Assembly (NCBI GenBank): GCA_963767245.1
Contig: CAVYDG010000011.1
Location: forward strand, 124,001 to 188,000
Source: Roseiarcus sp963767245
GTDB taxonomy: Bacteria > Pseudomonadota > Alphaproteobacteria > Rhizobiales > Beijerinckiaceae
DNA: 64,000 bases
Direction: 5' to 3'
How positions within the stretch are numbered: the stretch's first letter is position 1; each line of letters opens with the position of its first letter. This document shows, piece by piece, positions 55,883 to 64,000 of this stretch. The translations under genes and the position numbers were made by a program. The notes under the pieces are model-generated. The model did no database searches. It saw only the letters and a program-made list of their open reading frames with translations, and had not been told where the DNA came from.

Positions 55883-57520
55883 ATGGCGTCCGGCGTCAGC
55901 TCGGGAGCGAGGCGCGACGTCATCGTGGTCGGCGGCGGCCAGAACGGCCTCGTCGCCGCCGCCTATCTCGCCTCAGCCGGCCTCAAGGTCATGGTGCTCG
56001 AGCGCCGGGCGCAAGTCGGCGGGGCCGCGGCGACCGAGGAGTTCCATCCCGGCTTCCGCAATTCGGTCGCCGCCTACACGGTCTCGCTCCTGAACCCCAA
56101 GATCATCCGCGATCTCGATCTCGCGCGCCATGGCTTGCGCATTGTCGAACGCCCCTTATCGAATTTCCTGCCCCTGCCCGACGGGCGTTACCTCAAGGTC
56201 GGCCCGGGGCGCACAACAGCGGAAGTCGAAAAATTCTCCGCCCGCGACGCCGGGCGGCTCGCGTCTTATGAGGCGCGGCTTGAGCGCCTGACCGAGACCT
56301 TGCGCGCGCTTGCGCTTCGCGCGCCCCCCAATCTGGCGACCGGACACGGGATCGCGGCCAATCTCGGCGCCCTCCTCGATACGGCCAAAGTCGGAAACCG
56401 TCTGCGGTCGCTTGGGCTCGAAGGGCAGCGCGATCTCATGGAGCTCTTCACCCGCTCGGCCGGCGATGTCCTCGACCAATGGTTCGAGAGCGATCCGATC
56501 AAGGCGATCCTCGGCTTCGACGGTATCGTCGGAACCTACGCCAGCCCCTACGCCGCGGGCACGGGCTACGTGCTCCTGCATCATTGCTGGGGCGAGGTGA
56601 ACGGCAAGCGCGGCGTCTGGGGCCACGCGATCGGCGGCATGGGCGCGATCACCCAGGCGATGGCCCGGGCCTGCGCCGAACGGGGGGTCGAAATCCGCAC
56701 CAACGCGACAGTCAGCGAGATTCTCGTCGAGAAGGGCCGCGCCGCCGGCGTCGTAACGGGCGGGGGCGAGAGGATCGCCGCCCGCGCGGTGGTCTCGAAC
56801 CTGCATCCGAAGCTGACCTTCGAACAGCTTCTCCGTTCCGACGCGCTGCCCGCCGACTTTCGCGCCCGCATCGCTTCCTATCGCAGCGGCTCGGGCTCGT
56901 TCCGCATGAACATCGCGCTTTCCGAGTTGCCCAGCTTTTCCGCCCTTCCGGGGCGGGCGCCGGCTGAGCATCATGGCTCAGGGATCGTGATCGCCCCGAG
57001 CCTCGCCTATATGGAGCGCGCCTTCTTCGACGCCCGGCTTTCAGGCTGGTCAGCGGCGCCGATCGTCGAAATGCTGATCCCTTCGACCCTCGACGATTCG
57101 CTCGCTCCCCCAGGAGCGCACGTCGCCTCGCTCTTCTGCCAGCATGTCGCGCCCATGCTGCCGGACGGTCGCTCTTGGGACGATGCGCGCGAGACGGTTG
57201 CAGATCTCATGATCGAGACAGTCGAGACTTACGCGCCCGGCTTCAAGACCTCGGTCATCGCCCGCCAAATCCTGACGCCCCTCGACCTCGAGCGCGACTT
57301 TGGCCTCGTCGGCGGCGACATCTTTCATGGGCAATTGAGCCTCGACCAGCTTTATTCAGCAAGGCCCGTGCTCGGCCACGCCGACTACCGCTCGCCGATC
57401 CCGGGTCTATACATGTGCGGCGCCTCGACCCACCCCGGCGGAGGCGTCACCGGCCTGCCGGGCATGAACGCCGCGCGCGAGATGATCCGGGATTTTCGCG
57501 CAAGGCGGTGGCGGCGATAA
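55883..57520 (+). CDS. FAD-dependent oxidoreductase, phytoene-desaturase-like
   Basis: 545 residues. N-terminal dinucleotide fold VIVVGGGQNGLVAAAYLASA with RRAQVGGAAATEEF, and the C-terminal FAD motif GLYMCGASTHPGGGVTGLPG. These are the marks of the phytoene dehydrogenase-like/NAD(P)-binding Rossmann group, to which PDS-like and pyridine-nucleotide-disulfide-like relatives belong. There are no carotenoid genes in view, so the substrate is open. The start ATG 55883 gives the normal lead to the Rossmann fold. It converges on the PEP-CTERM gene with one base between stops. Confidence 0.87.
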   Translation: MASGVSSGARRDVIVVGGGQNGLVAAAYLASAGLKVMVLERRAQVGGAAATEEFHPGFRNSVAAYTVSLLNPKIIRDLDLARHGLRIVERPLSNFLPLPDGRYLKVGPGRTTAEVEKFSARDAGRLASYEARLERLTETLRALALRAPPNLATGHGIAANLGALLDTAKVGNRLRSLGLEGQRDLMELFTRSAGDVLDQWFESDPIKAILGFDGIVGTYASPYAAGTGYVLLHHCWGEVNGKRGVWGHAIGGMGAITQAMARACAERGVEIRTNATVSEILVEKGRAAGVVTGGGERIAARAVVSNLHPKLTFEQLLRSDALPADFRARIASYRSGSGSFRMNIALSELPSFSALPGRAPAEHHGSGIVIAPSLAYMERAFFDARLSGWSAAPIVEMLIPSTLDDSLAPPGAHVASLFCQHVAPMLPDGRSWDDARETVADLMIETVETYAPGFKTSVIARQILTPLDLERDFGLVGGDIFHGQLSLDQLYSARPVLGHADYRSPIPGLYMCGASTHPGGGVTGLPGMNAAREMIRDFRARRWRR

Positions 57521-57521
57521 T

Positions 57522-58010
57522 TCAGACGGCTGCGGCGGCCTTCACTGAGCGGCGATACCCGGCAAAGCCGAGACCCGCGAAGCCAAGGAGCATCAGACCC
57601 CACGTCGAAGGCTCCGGCACGGCGCTGATCGTCAGCGTGTAATCGAACTCGTCGTCGGTTATGTCGAACGAACCCGTCTTGAACGTCGGGGCGCTTTCCA
57701 GGCCAGTGTACAACTGGTCTCCGAAGTAAGGACTATTGAAGCCGATATGCAAATTCCCGTCGCCAAGCGTAGGGACGAAGAAAATCACGTCAAACCCGAC
57801 CGGGCTTCCATCCTCGGTCCCGCTGACGTCATCAAACCCAAAAGATTGGTCGAGTGTGAAAGTATCCGGGGTCGGATTTTGAGGCAGGTCGAAAATAAGT
57901 GTATGGCCCGCGCCCGTGATCGTGAACGCGAGTTCCGTCGCCGCTTGCGCCACCCCTGACGCCAATGCGAGCGCAGAAGCGACCGCGAAAATTCCCAAAA
58001 GCCTGCCCAT
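57522..58010 (-). CDS. PEP-CTERM surface protein
   Basis: 162 residues. Signal peptide MGRLLGIFAVASALALASGV, a beta-rich mature domain of about 110 residues with Asp, Thr and Phe (LAFTITGAGHTLIFDLPQNP, FDIIFFVPTLGDGNLHIG-like), and a complete sorting signal VPEPSTWGLMLLGFAGLGFA followed by GYRRSVKAAAAV. GGAGGGGG lies seven bases before ATG 58010. It would be exported and processed by an exosortase. The domain has no known function. Confidence 0.9.
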   Translation of the reverse strand: MGRLLGIFAVASALALASGVAQAATELAFTITGAGHTLIFDLPQNPTPDTFTLDQSFGFDDVSGTEDGSPVGFDVIFFVPTLGDGNLHIGFNSPYFGDQLYTGLESAPTFKTGSFDITDDEFDYTLTISAVPEPSTWGLMLLGFAGLGFAGYRRSVKAAAAV

Positions 58011-58322
58011 GAGACAACCCCCTCCAAGCGACACTCGCCAGGATCCGACTCGATATTCATCGGGGTCTTACGCGCCGTCAAGGCAGCCTATTTGGCGGGC
58101 CGCACCCATCCGAAGAAGGCGATTGGGCAAGAATCGTGAGTAGAATCACCTGAAGCGCGGTCGACCGAACGAATCGAATAAATACAACCGTTGCCATATA
58201 CCGAGATCGGCTTACTCCCCCGATCGGCGCGTTGACTCGCATCTTCCCCGCGTCATGATGACTTCGGGGAAATTGCCGGGCGGCGATGAATAACCCAAAT
58301 TTCTATTGGAGGGGGCGTCAAG
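58011..58322. other. Divergent promoter region between two PEP-CTERM genes
   Basis: 312 bases between divergent starts at 58010 and 58323. AT-rich around 58160-58200. It must hold both promoters; no consensus pair stood out. The two flanking genes both encode PEP-CTERM proteins, so shared control is plausible. Confidence 0.5.
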
Positions 58323-59345
58323 ATGACTCCGAGGTTTTTTCCACGCACAGCCTTTGCGCTCGGCTTCTGCGCGGCGGGCGCGCTTCTCAGCGTTCCGGCA
58401 GCCGCCTACGACGCCGAATATGTCTTCGGGGACAGCCTGTCGGACAACGGCAACCTCGCCGCATTGTTCGGGACAACCTTTCCGAATCCGCCGAGCTACA
58501 ACAACAGTTTCACCAACGGCCCGGTCGCGGTTCAGCTCCTGGCGCAGAGCCTCGGGCTCAGCCTCAATCCTTCCCTCTGGACGACCTCGCCCACCGCGCC
58601 GGCAGGAACGAATTACGCTGTCGCCGGAGCGACCTCCGCGGAGGATCCGGCTGGCGGCTCGGCCGGGATCGACCTGCCCGACCAGGTCCTGGCGTATGAC
58701 ACTTACGCCTCCGGCGCGGCGGACCCGAAGGCGCTCTATGTCATTATGATCGGCGGCAACGACGTCCCCGATGCGGCGAAGGCAGGGACAGGCGACGCCG
58801 CCATCGACGATGGGGTTGCCGCCGAAGAAGCCGCGATCGAGGCGCTTTCAAGCGAGGGCGCCAAAAACTTCCTGATCGTCAATGTCCCAAACGTGGGGCT
58901 CATCCCGGAATTCGCGGAGGAAAACTCGTCGCAGGCCGCGGAGGCTACAACGCTGAGCCAGTACTACAACATGGAGCTCGCCAATGATTTGTCGGGCCTC
59001 GATGAGAGTCTGCCGGACGGCACAAACCTGCACGAATTCGATCTCTACGATTACAACGCGAGCTTGCTCGCTGACGCGACCGCTCTCGGCTTCACCAACA
59101 CGACTGACCCCTGCTTTATCGCCGCGCCCGAAAGCGCGGCGACGAATCCCGGGTGCGGCGTGGACGGCGCGAATATCGCGAGCTACGTCTACTGGAACGA
59201 CATTCATCCGACCGCGAGGGTGCAGGCTTTGTGGGCCGCGGGTTTCGAGTCGGTGGTCCCCGAGCCGTCGACCTGGGCGATGTTGCTGACCGGCTTCGCC
59301 GCCCTCGCCTTCGCCGCCCGTCGCAGAGCGCGGACCGCAAGCTGA
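58323..59345 (+). CDS. GDSL esterase/lipase with a PEP-CTERM anchor
   Basis: 340 residues. Signal peptide ALGFCAAGALLSVPAAAYDA. GDSL block I FGDSLSDNGNLAALFG with Ser38, block III IGGNDVPDA, block V WNDIHPTARVQALWA give the SGNH-type catalytic set. The C-terminus VPEPSTWAMLLTGFAALAFA then ARRRARTAS is a full PEP-CTERM signal. It is an extracellular or surface esterase sorted by an exosortase, perhaps acting on polysaccharide acyl groups. A strong GGAGGGGG is six bases before ATG 58323. Confidence 0.93.
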   Translation: MTPRFFPRTAFALGFCAAGALLSVPAAAYDAEYVFGDSLSDNGNLAALFGTTFPNPPSYNNSFTNGPVAVQLLAQSLGLSLNPSLWTTSPTAPAGTNYAVAGATSAEDPAGGSAGIDLPDQVLAYDTYASGAADPKALYVIMIGGNDVPDAAKAGTGDAAIDDGVAAEEAAIEALSSEGAKNFLIVNVPNVGLIPEFAEENSSQAAEATTLSQYYNMELANDLSGLDESLPDGTNLHEFDLYDYNASLLADATALGFTNTTDPCFIAAPESAATNPGCGVDGANIASYVYWNDIHPTARVQALWAAGFESVVPEPSTWAMLLTGFAALAFAARRRARTAS

Positions 59346-59437
59346 TCCGCGCGGGGCGCGCCGCGACAGTTGACTGCGCTTAGCGCGTAAAAGGCTCCCT
59401 CAATCGTTAGCGCGGTATGGGATAATGTCCGCCGCAA

Positions 59438-60502
59438 ATGGCGAGAATCGATAAGTCGGGGCTTACCGCCGCCAAAATCCGCGACATGCCGGTCAACGGC
59501 AGGCTCCGCCGCGTGCTTCTCGCCGCGGCCGCTGACGCCGGCGTCGACGTCGTTTGCATCACCTCCGGCGGCCAGCCGGGGTCGAGGGGGCAGCGCACCG
59601 GCTCGAACCGTCACGATGGCGGCAACGCGGCCGATCTCGAGCTCATCGCCAACGGGCGGACGCTCAATTCCACCGCCGCAGGCGACCTCGCGGCCATCTG
59701 TCGCTTCGTCGCCGCCGCCGCGGCCCACGGCGCGACCGGCATCGGCGCCGGCGTCGACTATATGGGGCCGACAAGGCTCCACGTCGGCTTCGGCAACGGC
59801 CCTCGCGACACGGCGAAAGTTGTCTGGGGCGCTCAAGGAGCGCCTGCGAACGCGCCCGCCTGGCTCAGCGAGGCCGCGGCTTATGGCTGGGCCAATCCCG
59901 CCGGCGCCGCGACGCCCGGCGAGGCATGGCCGCAACAGCCGGCCGAGGGCGAAGTCGCGGCAAACGGTCCCGGCGGCGAGGCCGCCCAAGGCCTTCAGCG
60001 ACTGCTCGCCGCATTCCTTCATTACTCGGGACGATCGGACGGCATATTCGGCTGGCTCTGGCGGGGTCCGATCGCGCTGTTTCAATTCTGCGTCCGACTG
60101 CCGGTAAGCGGCGTCGCCGATCAGGACACGTCGGCCGCGCTGATCAGATATGCCGCTTTCTTCCGCATCGCCGGCTGGCTCCTCGCTGCGCTCGGCGTCA
60201 TCGGCATTGTCAAAGGCGTCGGCGGCGCGACGCCGGATGCATATCTCGAGGCCCTGGACAAATTTCGCGAGATGGTTCCAGCCTCGGCGGATTCGAATCT
60301 CAATCAGGCCTTCGACGCGCTGCGGCAGGCTCTCGAGGCGGCGAAGCCGGCAGTGGAGGGCGCCGCCCGCACCCCGCCCTGGGACGCCATTCTGGCGTTG
60401 CTCGGCCGCTTCCTCCTCGGTCCCACAGGCTCGCTGGCGACGCTCGGACTTGAAATCGTCCTCCACCAGTTTGGCGCGAAAATCATCCAGCGCCGCCTTT
60501 AG
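59438..60502 (+). CDS. M15-type peptidase with C-terminal membrane region
   Basis: 354 residues. Residues 1-110 show a zinc-peptidase M15-like pattern: VVCITSGGQPGSRGQRTGSN then RHDGGNAADLEL (HxxGxAxD) and DYMGPTRLHVGFGN for the second His. Residues 185-230 resemble a short peptidoglycan-binding unit (FLHYSGRSDGIFGWLWRGPI). Two hydrophobic segments follow near 240-265 and 315-340. It probably cuts wall peptides and is tethered to the membrane. No signal peptide at the start. Phage endolysins share this domain, but no phage genes are near. Confidence 0.75.
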   Translation: MARIDKSGLTAAKIRDMPVNGRLRRVLLAAAADAGVDVVCITSGGQPGSRGQRTGSNRHDGGNAADLELIANGRTLNSTAAGDLAAICRFVAAAAAHGATGIGAGVDYMGPTRLHVGFGNGPRDTAKVVWGAQGAPANAPAWLSEAAAYGWANPAGAATPGEAWPQQPAEGEVAANGPGGEAAQGLQRLLAAFLHYSGRSDGIFGWLWRGPIALFQFCVRLPVSGVADQDTSAALIRYAAFFRIAGWLLAALGVIGIVKGVGGATPDAYLEALDKFREMVPASADSNLNQAFDALRQALEAAKPAVEGAARTPPWDAILALLGRFLLGPTGSLATLGLEIVLHQFGAKIIQRRL

Positions 60503-60625
60503 AGAGGGATGATTTCAAGTCGGCGCTCGGAAGGGCGCGCGAATGTTGCGGCTCGGATAATAGAGGAACGGCCCAGAGGCGCCTCACTCGCAATATCGCC
60601 GCTGCGCAAGCCCCAAAGGGGTGAG

Positions 60626-60886
60626 CTATGTAGACACGTCGATCTGCAGCCCGCTGCTGACCTGAACGGTTTGTTGCGCGGTTTGCAATTCGTCGTCGGT
60701 GCGCTGGGCAGTCCATTGAATGCTGCCGTTTCCGCTTCCGTCCTCCTGGACAGCGACCTGGAAGCTGTCATTCTCGTTTATGCGCTGATTTTGAAGGACG
60801 GTGGGAGATCCAGCCTGGTTCAGATCGACCACGCTGACGAACAGGTCGCCCAGGTCGGAATTATGCAATCCAATGACAATCGTCAT
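60626..60886 (-). CDS. Small protein of unknown function
   Basis: 86 residues from ATG 60886, with GGAGGAGG immediately upstream. MTIVIGLHNSDLGDLFVSVV, then NENDSFQVAVQEDGSGNGSI and QTAQQTVQVSSGLQIDVST. It is a short, acidic, beta-strand-rich protein without signal peptide or cysteine. I do not recognise it. It lies 87 bases downstream of the two-heme-motif protein on the same strand and may share its transcript. Confidence 0.65.
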   Translation of the reverse strand: MTIVIGLHNSDLGDLFVSVVDLNQAGSPTVLQNQRINENDSFQVAVQEDGSGNGSIQWTAQRTDDELQTAQQTVQVSSGLQIDVST

Positions 60887-60973
60887 TTCCTCCTCCATTT
60901 CTTGACTGTCGCAAGAGCGAGCGTTGGCCAATCGCGCGCGAGCGACGACGTTGAAACGACACTCGCGTCCAAC

Positions 60974-62041
60974 TCACGGACTGGGAACGAAAGACTGCGC
61001 GAACAGAGTAATCCGGCAGGCGTCCGTGTCAGGCAAATTCGTGGGGTTCGACGGATTGAACTGTGCGGCGCAATCGTGGATCGCCTTCGCCCAGTCCGCG
61101 TGCTGCTGATCGAATTGCGCTTGCGGCGGGTCCCGCTCCATCCAGATTGGCGACGCCGCCGAAGTCGGGTTCTTGGAGTCCTCGTGATCGGATGTCGCGC
61201 GAATCGCGAAATCCATCGCGGTTCCCTTATCCATGCCCGCCCGCTCGGGAACGGGAATGTTGCTGACGCCAAGGCGATGGCAGGAATTGCATTCGTTCCC
61301 CACTTCAACCGAGTACGCTTTCCAGCTTTGGAATGCATCGCCCACGAACGCATAGGGGTCAGTGCCGTTGAAAGTGTCATCGTCCGAACCAGGCAGCATA
61401 TTCGGGCCTGTCACCTGGTTCAGATAGGGCGAGCGAATGAACGGGCCATTGTCATGGCAGCCGCCGCAGCCAATCGCCGCCGCGGCGCTCGGCGCCATCC
61501 AAAGAGTGTTCGCTTGGCCGTTGGATGGCGCCTTGACCGGCATCTCGGACGACTCGGGGTCCGACTTCCCGCCCAGCATGTCTCCGTGATTTTCGTTGCC
61601 GAGCGCTTGATAGAAACAAGTCGCTCCGTTCTTCCGACTGTACTGAATGACCGCGATATCGCCATACATGTGGGCGTCGCCACCCTCCTTGCGGCAGTGG
61701 GCGACGATATAGGCGCTGTCGCTATTGACCAAGACCTGAAACTTGCTTCCCGGATCGCACATTCCGCGAAGTCGGTTCGGCTGATCGCATGTCACGCCTG
61801 ACTGATCGCCGGAAAACACAGTCCCTTGCCCAGGAACCTCGGTCCCTGCGTCGCAATCGAAATCAGGAACAGTCGTTCCCACGGCGTCATCGCACTGAGC
61901 GGCGAAGTCCTGGAGCTCGTCTGCCCTTGCCGGGCCTGACGCTGGCGCCGCCATTCCCAGGAAAAGGACGGACCAGAAGGCGCAAGGCATGAGTCGCGCA
62001 GACAGGAAAGTCTTGGCGAAATCAAGCGCTGTAGCGGTCAT
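60974..62041 (-). CDS. Secreted protein with two c-type heme motifs
   Basis: 355 residues. Signal peptide with cleavage near GPARADE. Two CxxCH motifs are present: CGGCH at about 192-196 (AAAIGCGGCHDNGPFIRSPY) and CNSCH at 251-255 (EVGNECNSCHRLGVSNIPV). Several extra Cys in the first 130 residues may make disulfides. It is a diheme periplasmic electron carrier or hydrolase-like cytochrome; the exact family is unknown to me. AAGGAGG lies five bases before ATG 62041. A perfect TGTGA-N6-TCACA box sits 72-89 bases upstream of the start, so it is probably activated by a CRP/FNR-type regulator. Confidence 0.82.
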   Translation of the reverse strand: MTATALDFAKTFLSARLMPCAFWSVLFLGMAAPASGPARADELQDFAAQCDDAVGTTVPDFDCDAGTEVPGQGTVFSGDQSGVTCDQPNRLRGMCDPGSKFQVLVNSDSAYIVAHCRKEGGDAHMYGDIAVIQYSRKNGATCFYQALGNENHGDMLGGKSDPESSEMPVKAPSNGQANTLWMAPSAAAAIGCGGCHDNGPFIRSPYLNQVTGPNMLPGSDDDTFNGTDPYAFVGDAFQSWKAYSVEVGNECNSCHRLGVSNIPVPERAGMDKGTAMDFAIRATSDHEDSKNPTSAASPIWMERDPPQAQFDQQHADWAKAIHDCAAQFNPSNPTNLPDTDACRITLFAQSFVPSP

Positions 62042-62441
62042 GTCGCCTCCTTAGTTCGTCGCGCAACCTTCCGACTGTCGGATCTTTCCTAATCCCTCTC
62101 CGGCAAGTTAGCTGTGATTGAGCTCACAGGGTACTGGGCGCCTCTACCCATACCGGGCGATCCCGCCAGGCGGGCTGGAAGAAAAATACTGTCAGCTGGT
62201 GTCGATCCTTGATCCCCGATCCCCAGGAATTGCCTCTATCGGAAATGCGGCGGAGTCAAAGAAGGAGAAGGTCCGCTCCTCGCAACCCCAAATCTGTCCA
62301 TAAGTCGTATCGTTATCAATGACTTACGGAGGCCACAGGACAAAATCCGCAACATTTTCTTCTGTTTTTCGAAAATCAGTGCTATCCTGCCTCTTTCGAA
62401 TCCGAAGGCCGCCAGCACGCGGCCCGAAAGCGAGGCAATTC
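62042..62441. other. Divergent intergenic region
   Basis: 400 bases between the heme protein and the HTH gene. Contains the CRP-like box at 62112-62129 and an AT-rich stretch at 62335-62390 with TTTTTCGAAAA, which may be the promoter of the HTH gene. No other gene was found. Confidence 0.5.
62112..62129. promoter_or_regulatory. CRP-like box, CTGTGA-TTGAGC-TCACAG
   Basis: Perfect 6-base arms that include the TGTGA-N6-TCACA core of CRP sites. Its centre is about 79 bases before the start codon of the heme-motif gene on the minus strand, a normal place for activation. Cyclic-AMP receptor homologues exist in Alphaproteobacteria. Confidence 0.6.
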
Positions 62442-62993
62442 ATGGCAAACGAACTCGGCGCCGCCCCGAAACGGCGGCTCAATGCGCATGCGCGCGAGGT
62501 GCGCTGTGCGCGCATTCTCGCCCGTCTCCGCGAGGGCTTCGCCTATGACGAGATCGCGCGCGACGAGCGGCTGACCGCCGAGCGGGTCCGCCAGATCGTG
62601 CGCGAGGCGCTCGAGCAGCGCTTGCCCGACGAGGACACCGACCACGCCAAGCTCCAGCTCGCGCGCATTCAACCGGCGATGCGGGTCGCGGCGGCGGCGG
62701 TCGAGGAGGGCGATGTGACGGCGATCGCCCCGCTGCTCAAAGTGCTCGACCGGCTCGACCGCTACCAGAAGACGGCCAGGGTCAACCAGGTCTATGACGA
62801 CAGCGCGCGCGAGAAGCTGTTCGAGAAGCTCAACCGGGTCGCCGCCAATCTCGGCCTGCCCGTGATCGAGGACCCCCTGAAGGCCAAGCCGAAGCCGGCG
62901 CCCGAGGCCGCTCCGGCCCCGGAACTGGAGGCCCCGAAGCCGCCTGCCGACGAGAAAGAAAAAATGCCCTGGGGGGTGGGCGCAAGGGGTTGA
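62442..62993 (+). CDS. HTH protein, sigma-70 region 4-like
   Basis: 183 residues. Residues 12-60 hold a helix-turn-helix that resembles sigma region 4 (RILARLREGFAYDEIARDER, LTAERVRQIVREALEQRL). The middle is helical and binds a partner or oligomerises (LLKVLDRLDRYQKTARVNQV). The tail is Pro/Ala/Glu-rich. GAGG is seven bases before ATG 62442. The DNA-binding role is inferred from the HTH only. Small terminase-like phage proteins have a similar layout, but no phage context exists. It precedes the convergent lepA gene. Confidence 0.75.
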   Translation: MANELGAAPKRRLNAHAREVRCARILARLREGFAYDEIARDERLTAERVRQIVREALEQRLPDEDTDHAKLQLARIQPAMRVAAAAVEEGDVTAIAPLLKVLDRLDRYQKTARVNQVYDDSAREKLFEKLNRVAANLGLPVIEDPLKAKPKPAPEAAPAPELEAPKPPADEKEKMPWGVGARG

Positions 62994-63008
62994 AAAAGCT
63001 CGATCCCG

Positions 63009-63096
63009 CCAAGCCAATCCAAGCCTTTTCCTTTTCCGGGCTTGGCCGGGGCTTGGCTGGGTTTGGCCCGATTTGGCCGAATTTGGCTTGGGCCGG
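63009..63096. repeat. Low-complexity TTTGGCC/CTTGGC tract
   Basis: Bases 63009-63096 repeat short words TTTGGCC, CTTGGCC and GCTTGGC about eight times with a near-10-base spacing. It follows the HTH gene stop. Function unknown; it may be a simple-sequence expansion. Confidence 0.6.
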
Positions 63097-63192
63097 GAAT
63101 TGCGCCCGAGGCGCGGAACGGCTCGTCAGCCGCGAGCGGCGGCATAATTGTTCTGCGGACGAAGTATAAAAGTTAGTTCCGAAAGCGCCGCC

Positions 63193-63281
63193 GTCATTGC
63201 GAGGAGCGCAGCGACGAAGCAATCCATGGAACTTAGAAGGCCTCACCTTCTCCTGGATTGCTTTGCTCCGCTCGCAATGAC
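63193..63281. repeat. Dispersed long inverted repeat, copy C
   Basis: GTCATTGCGAGGAGCGCAGC ... CTCCGCTCGCAATGACG-type arms with inner AAGCAATCCA / TGGATTGCTT. Same family as 40566-40646 and 46088-46177. It lies 37 bases downstream of the lepA stop. Confidence 0.85.
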
Positions 63282-63317
63282 GGCACAGCTGAAGCAAAAG
63301 AAATAAGCAAAAGGATC

Positions 63318-64000
63318 TCACGAATCCATCTTCAACGCGGCGATGAACGCTTCCTGCGGGATGTCGACCTTGCCGAACTGGCGCATCTTCTTCTTGCCCG
63401 CCTTCTGCTTCTCCAAGAGCTTGCGCTTGCGGGTGGCGTCGCCGCCGTAGCACTTGGCGGTGACGTCCTTGCGCAAGGCCCGAATCGTCTCACGGGCGAT
63501 GATCTTGCCGCCGATCGCCGCCTGGATCGGGATCTGGAACATGTGCGGCGGGATGAGGTCCTTGAGCTTCTCGACCATCGCCCGGCCCCTGGACTCGGCC
63601 CGGTCGCGGTGGACAAGCATCGAGAGCGCGTCGACCGGCTCGCCATTGACCAGGATTGACATCTTGACCAGATCGCCCACCCGATAATCAGCAAGCTGAT
63701 AGTCGAACGAAGCATAGCCCTTGGAGATCGACTTGAGGCGATCATAGAAGTCGAACACGACCTCGTTGAGCGGCAACTGGTAGACCACCATCGCCCGTTT
63801 TCCCACATAGTTGAGGTCGACCTGGACGCCACGCCGGTCCTGACAGAGCTTTCAGGATCGAGCCCAGATAATCGTCAGGGGTCAGGATCGTCGCCTTGAT
63901 CCACGGCTCCCTGATCTCGCTGATCTTGACCACGTCGGGCATGTCGGCCGGATTGTGGAGCTCGATCTCCGACTTGTCGGTCAGCGCGATCCGGTAGATG
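63318..64000 (-). CDS. lepA: Elongation factor 4 (LepA), C-terminal part, with an indel
   Basis: The gene enters from the right edge and ends at TGA 63318-63320. The visible part has EF-4 domain V and the CTD: NPADMPDVVKISEIREPWIK, TPDDYLGSIL, YVGKRAMVVYQLPLNEVVFD, and KKKMRQFGKVDIPQEAFIAA. EF-4 back-translocates stalled ribosomes. Upstream of 63850 the protein is in one frame, downstream in another: reading ATC CTG AAG CTC TGT CAG would keep it intact, but the sequence has AAAG, one extra A at 63850-63852. A one-base insertion in an A-run of so conserved a gene suggests a sequencing error. The 5' half is outside the window. Confidence 0.92.

Noticed and set aside
59438..60502. Prophage origin of the M15 peptidase and the HTH gene at 62442
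   Set aside because: Neighbours are ordinary chromosomal genes and no phage structural, integrase or lysis genes are present.

Overview
The window is high-GC alphaproteobacterial chromosome, most likely Hyphomicrobiales near Beijerinckiaceae/Methylocystaceae. The evidence is a TIGR02300 zinc-ribbon gene beside aroA and a tRNA-Ala gene, dense GC-rich Rhizobiales-type intergenic palindromes, and PEP-CTERM surface proteins. No plasmid or prophage backbone is visible. TGA is used as a normal stop throughout.

Layout. 1-128: start of a sugar-type ABC ATPase. 700-5893: a degraded accessory island. It holds a DUF4062 remnant and a large gene of an uncharacterised three-module family. That gene is broken by one TGA at a conserved Trp codon and by an IS630-family element whose removal restores the reading frame. 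6338-16342: an ABC exporter, periplasmic MsrA and MsrB, a beta-oxidation pair (enoyl-CoA hydratase/3-hydroxyacyl-CoA dehydrogenase and thiolase), two alpha/beta hydrolases and two decayed small genes. 16476-19396: a ParDE-like toxin-antitoxin pair, then a PEP-CTERM gene split by an IS1182-like element. 19547-27068: PbpC with a 1,748-aa bacterial alpha-2-macroglobulin. 27367-29354: a DUF433/DUF5615 pair and a frameshifted serine-protease-like gene. 29372-34208: a complete HAAT (Liv-type) ABC importer. 34411-39495: an RbbA/HlyD/ABC-2 exporter operon. 39696-47053: PPK2, a CsaA-like protein, a HAD dehalogenase, tRNA-Ala, a TIGR02300 protein, AroA, and a Gfo/Idh dehydrogenase divergent from an RpiR regulator. 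47059-57520: an MFS transporter, VapBC, an aldo/keto reductase, FadD, EpsI, ALDH7, a DJ-1/PfpI protein and an FAD oxidoreductase. 57522-64000: two PEP-CTERM proteins (one a GDSL esterase), an M15 peptidase, a secreted protein with two c-heme motifs behind a CRP-like box, an HTH protein and the 3' part of lepA.

How the genes work together. The fatty-acid genes (fadD, the fadB-like gene, the thiolase and perhaps the hydrolases) form one catabolic theme. PbpC with alpha-2-macroglobulin, the Msr pair, the M15 peptidase and the LprI-like remnant form an envelope-maintenance theme. The three PEP-CTERM proteins and EpsI form an exosortase export theme, although the exosortase itself is not in the window. 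Several genes carry single-base indels or stops. At least the lepA indel, in an A-run, may be a sequencing error.

The most interesting region is 700-5893: tandem-module protein, DUF4062 remnant, and two IS elements elsewhere in the window that both chose a CTAG target inside a gene.
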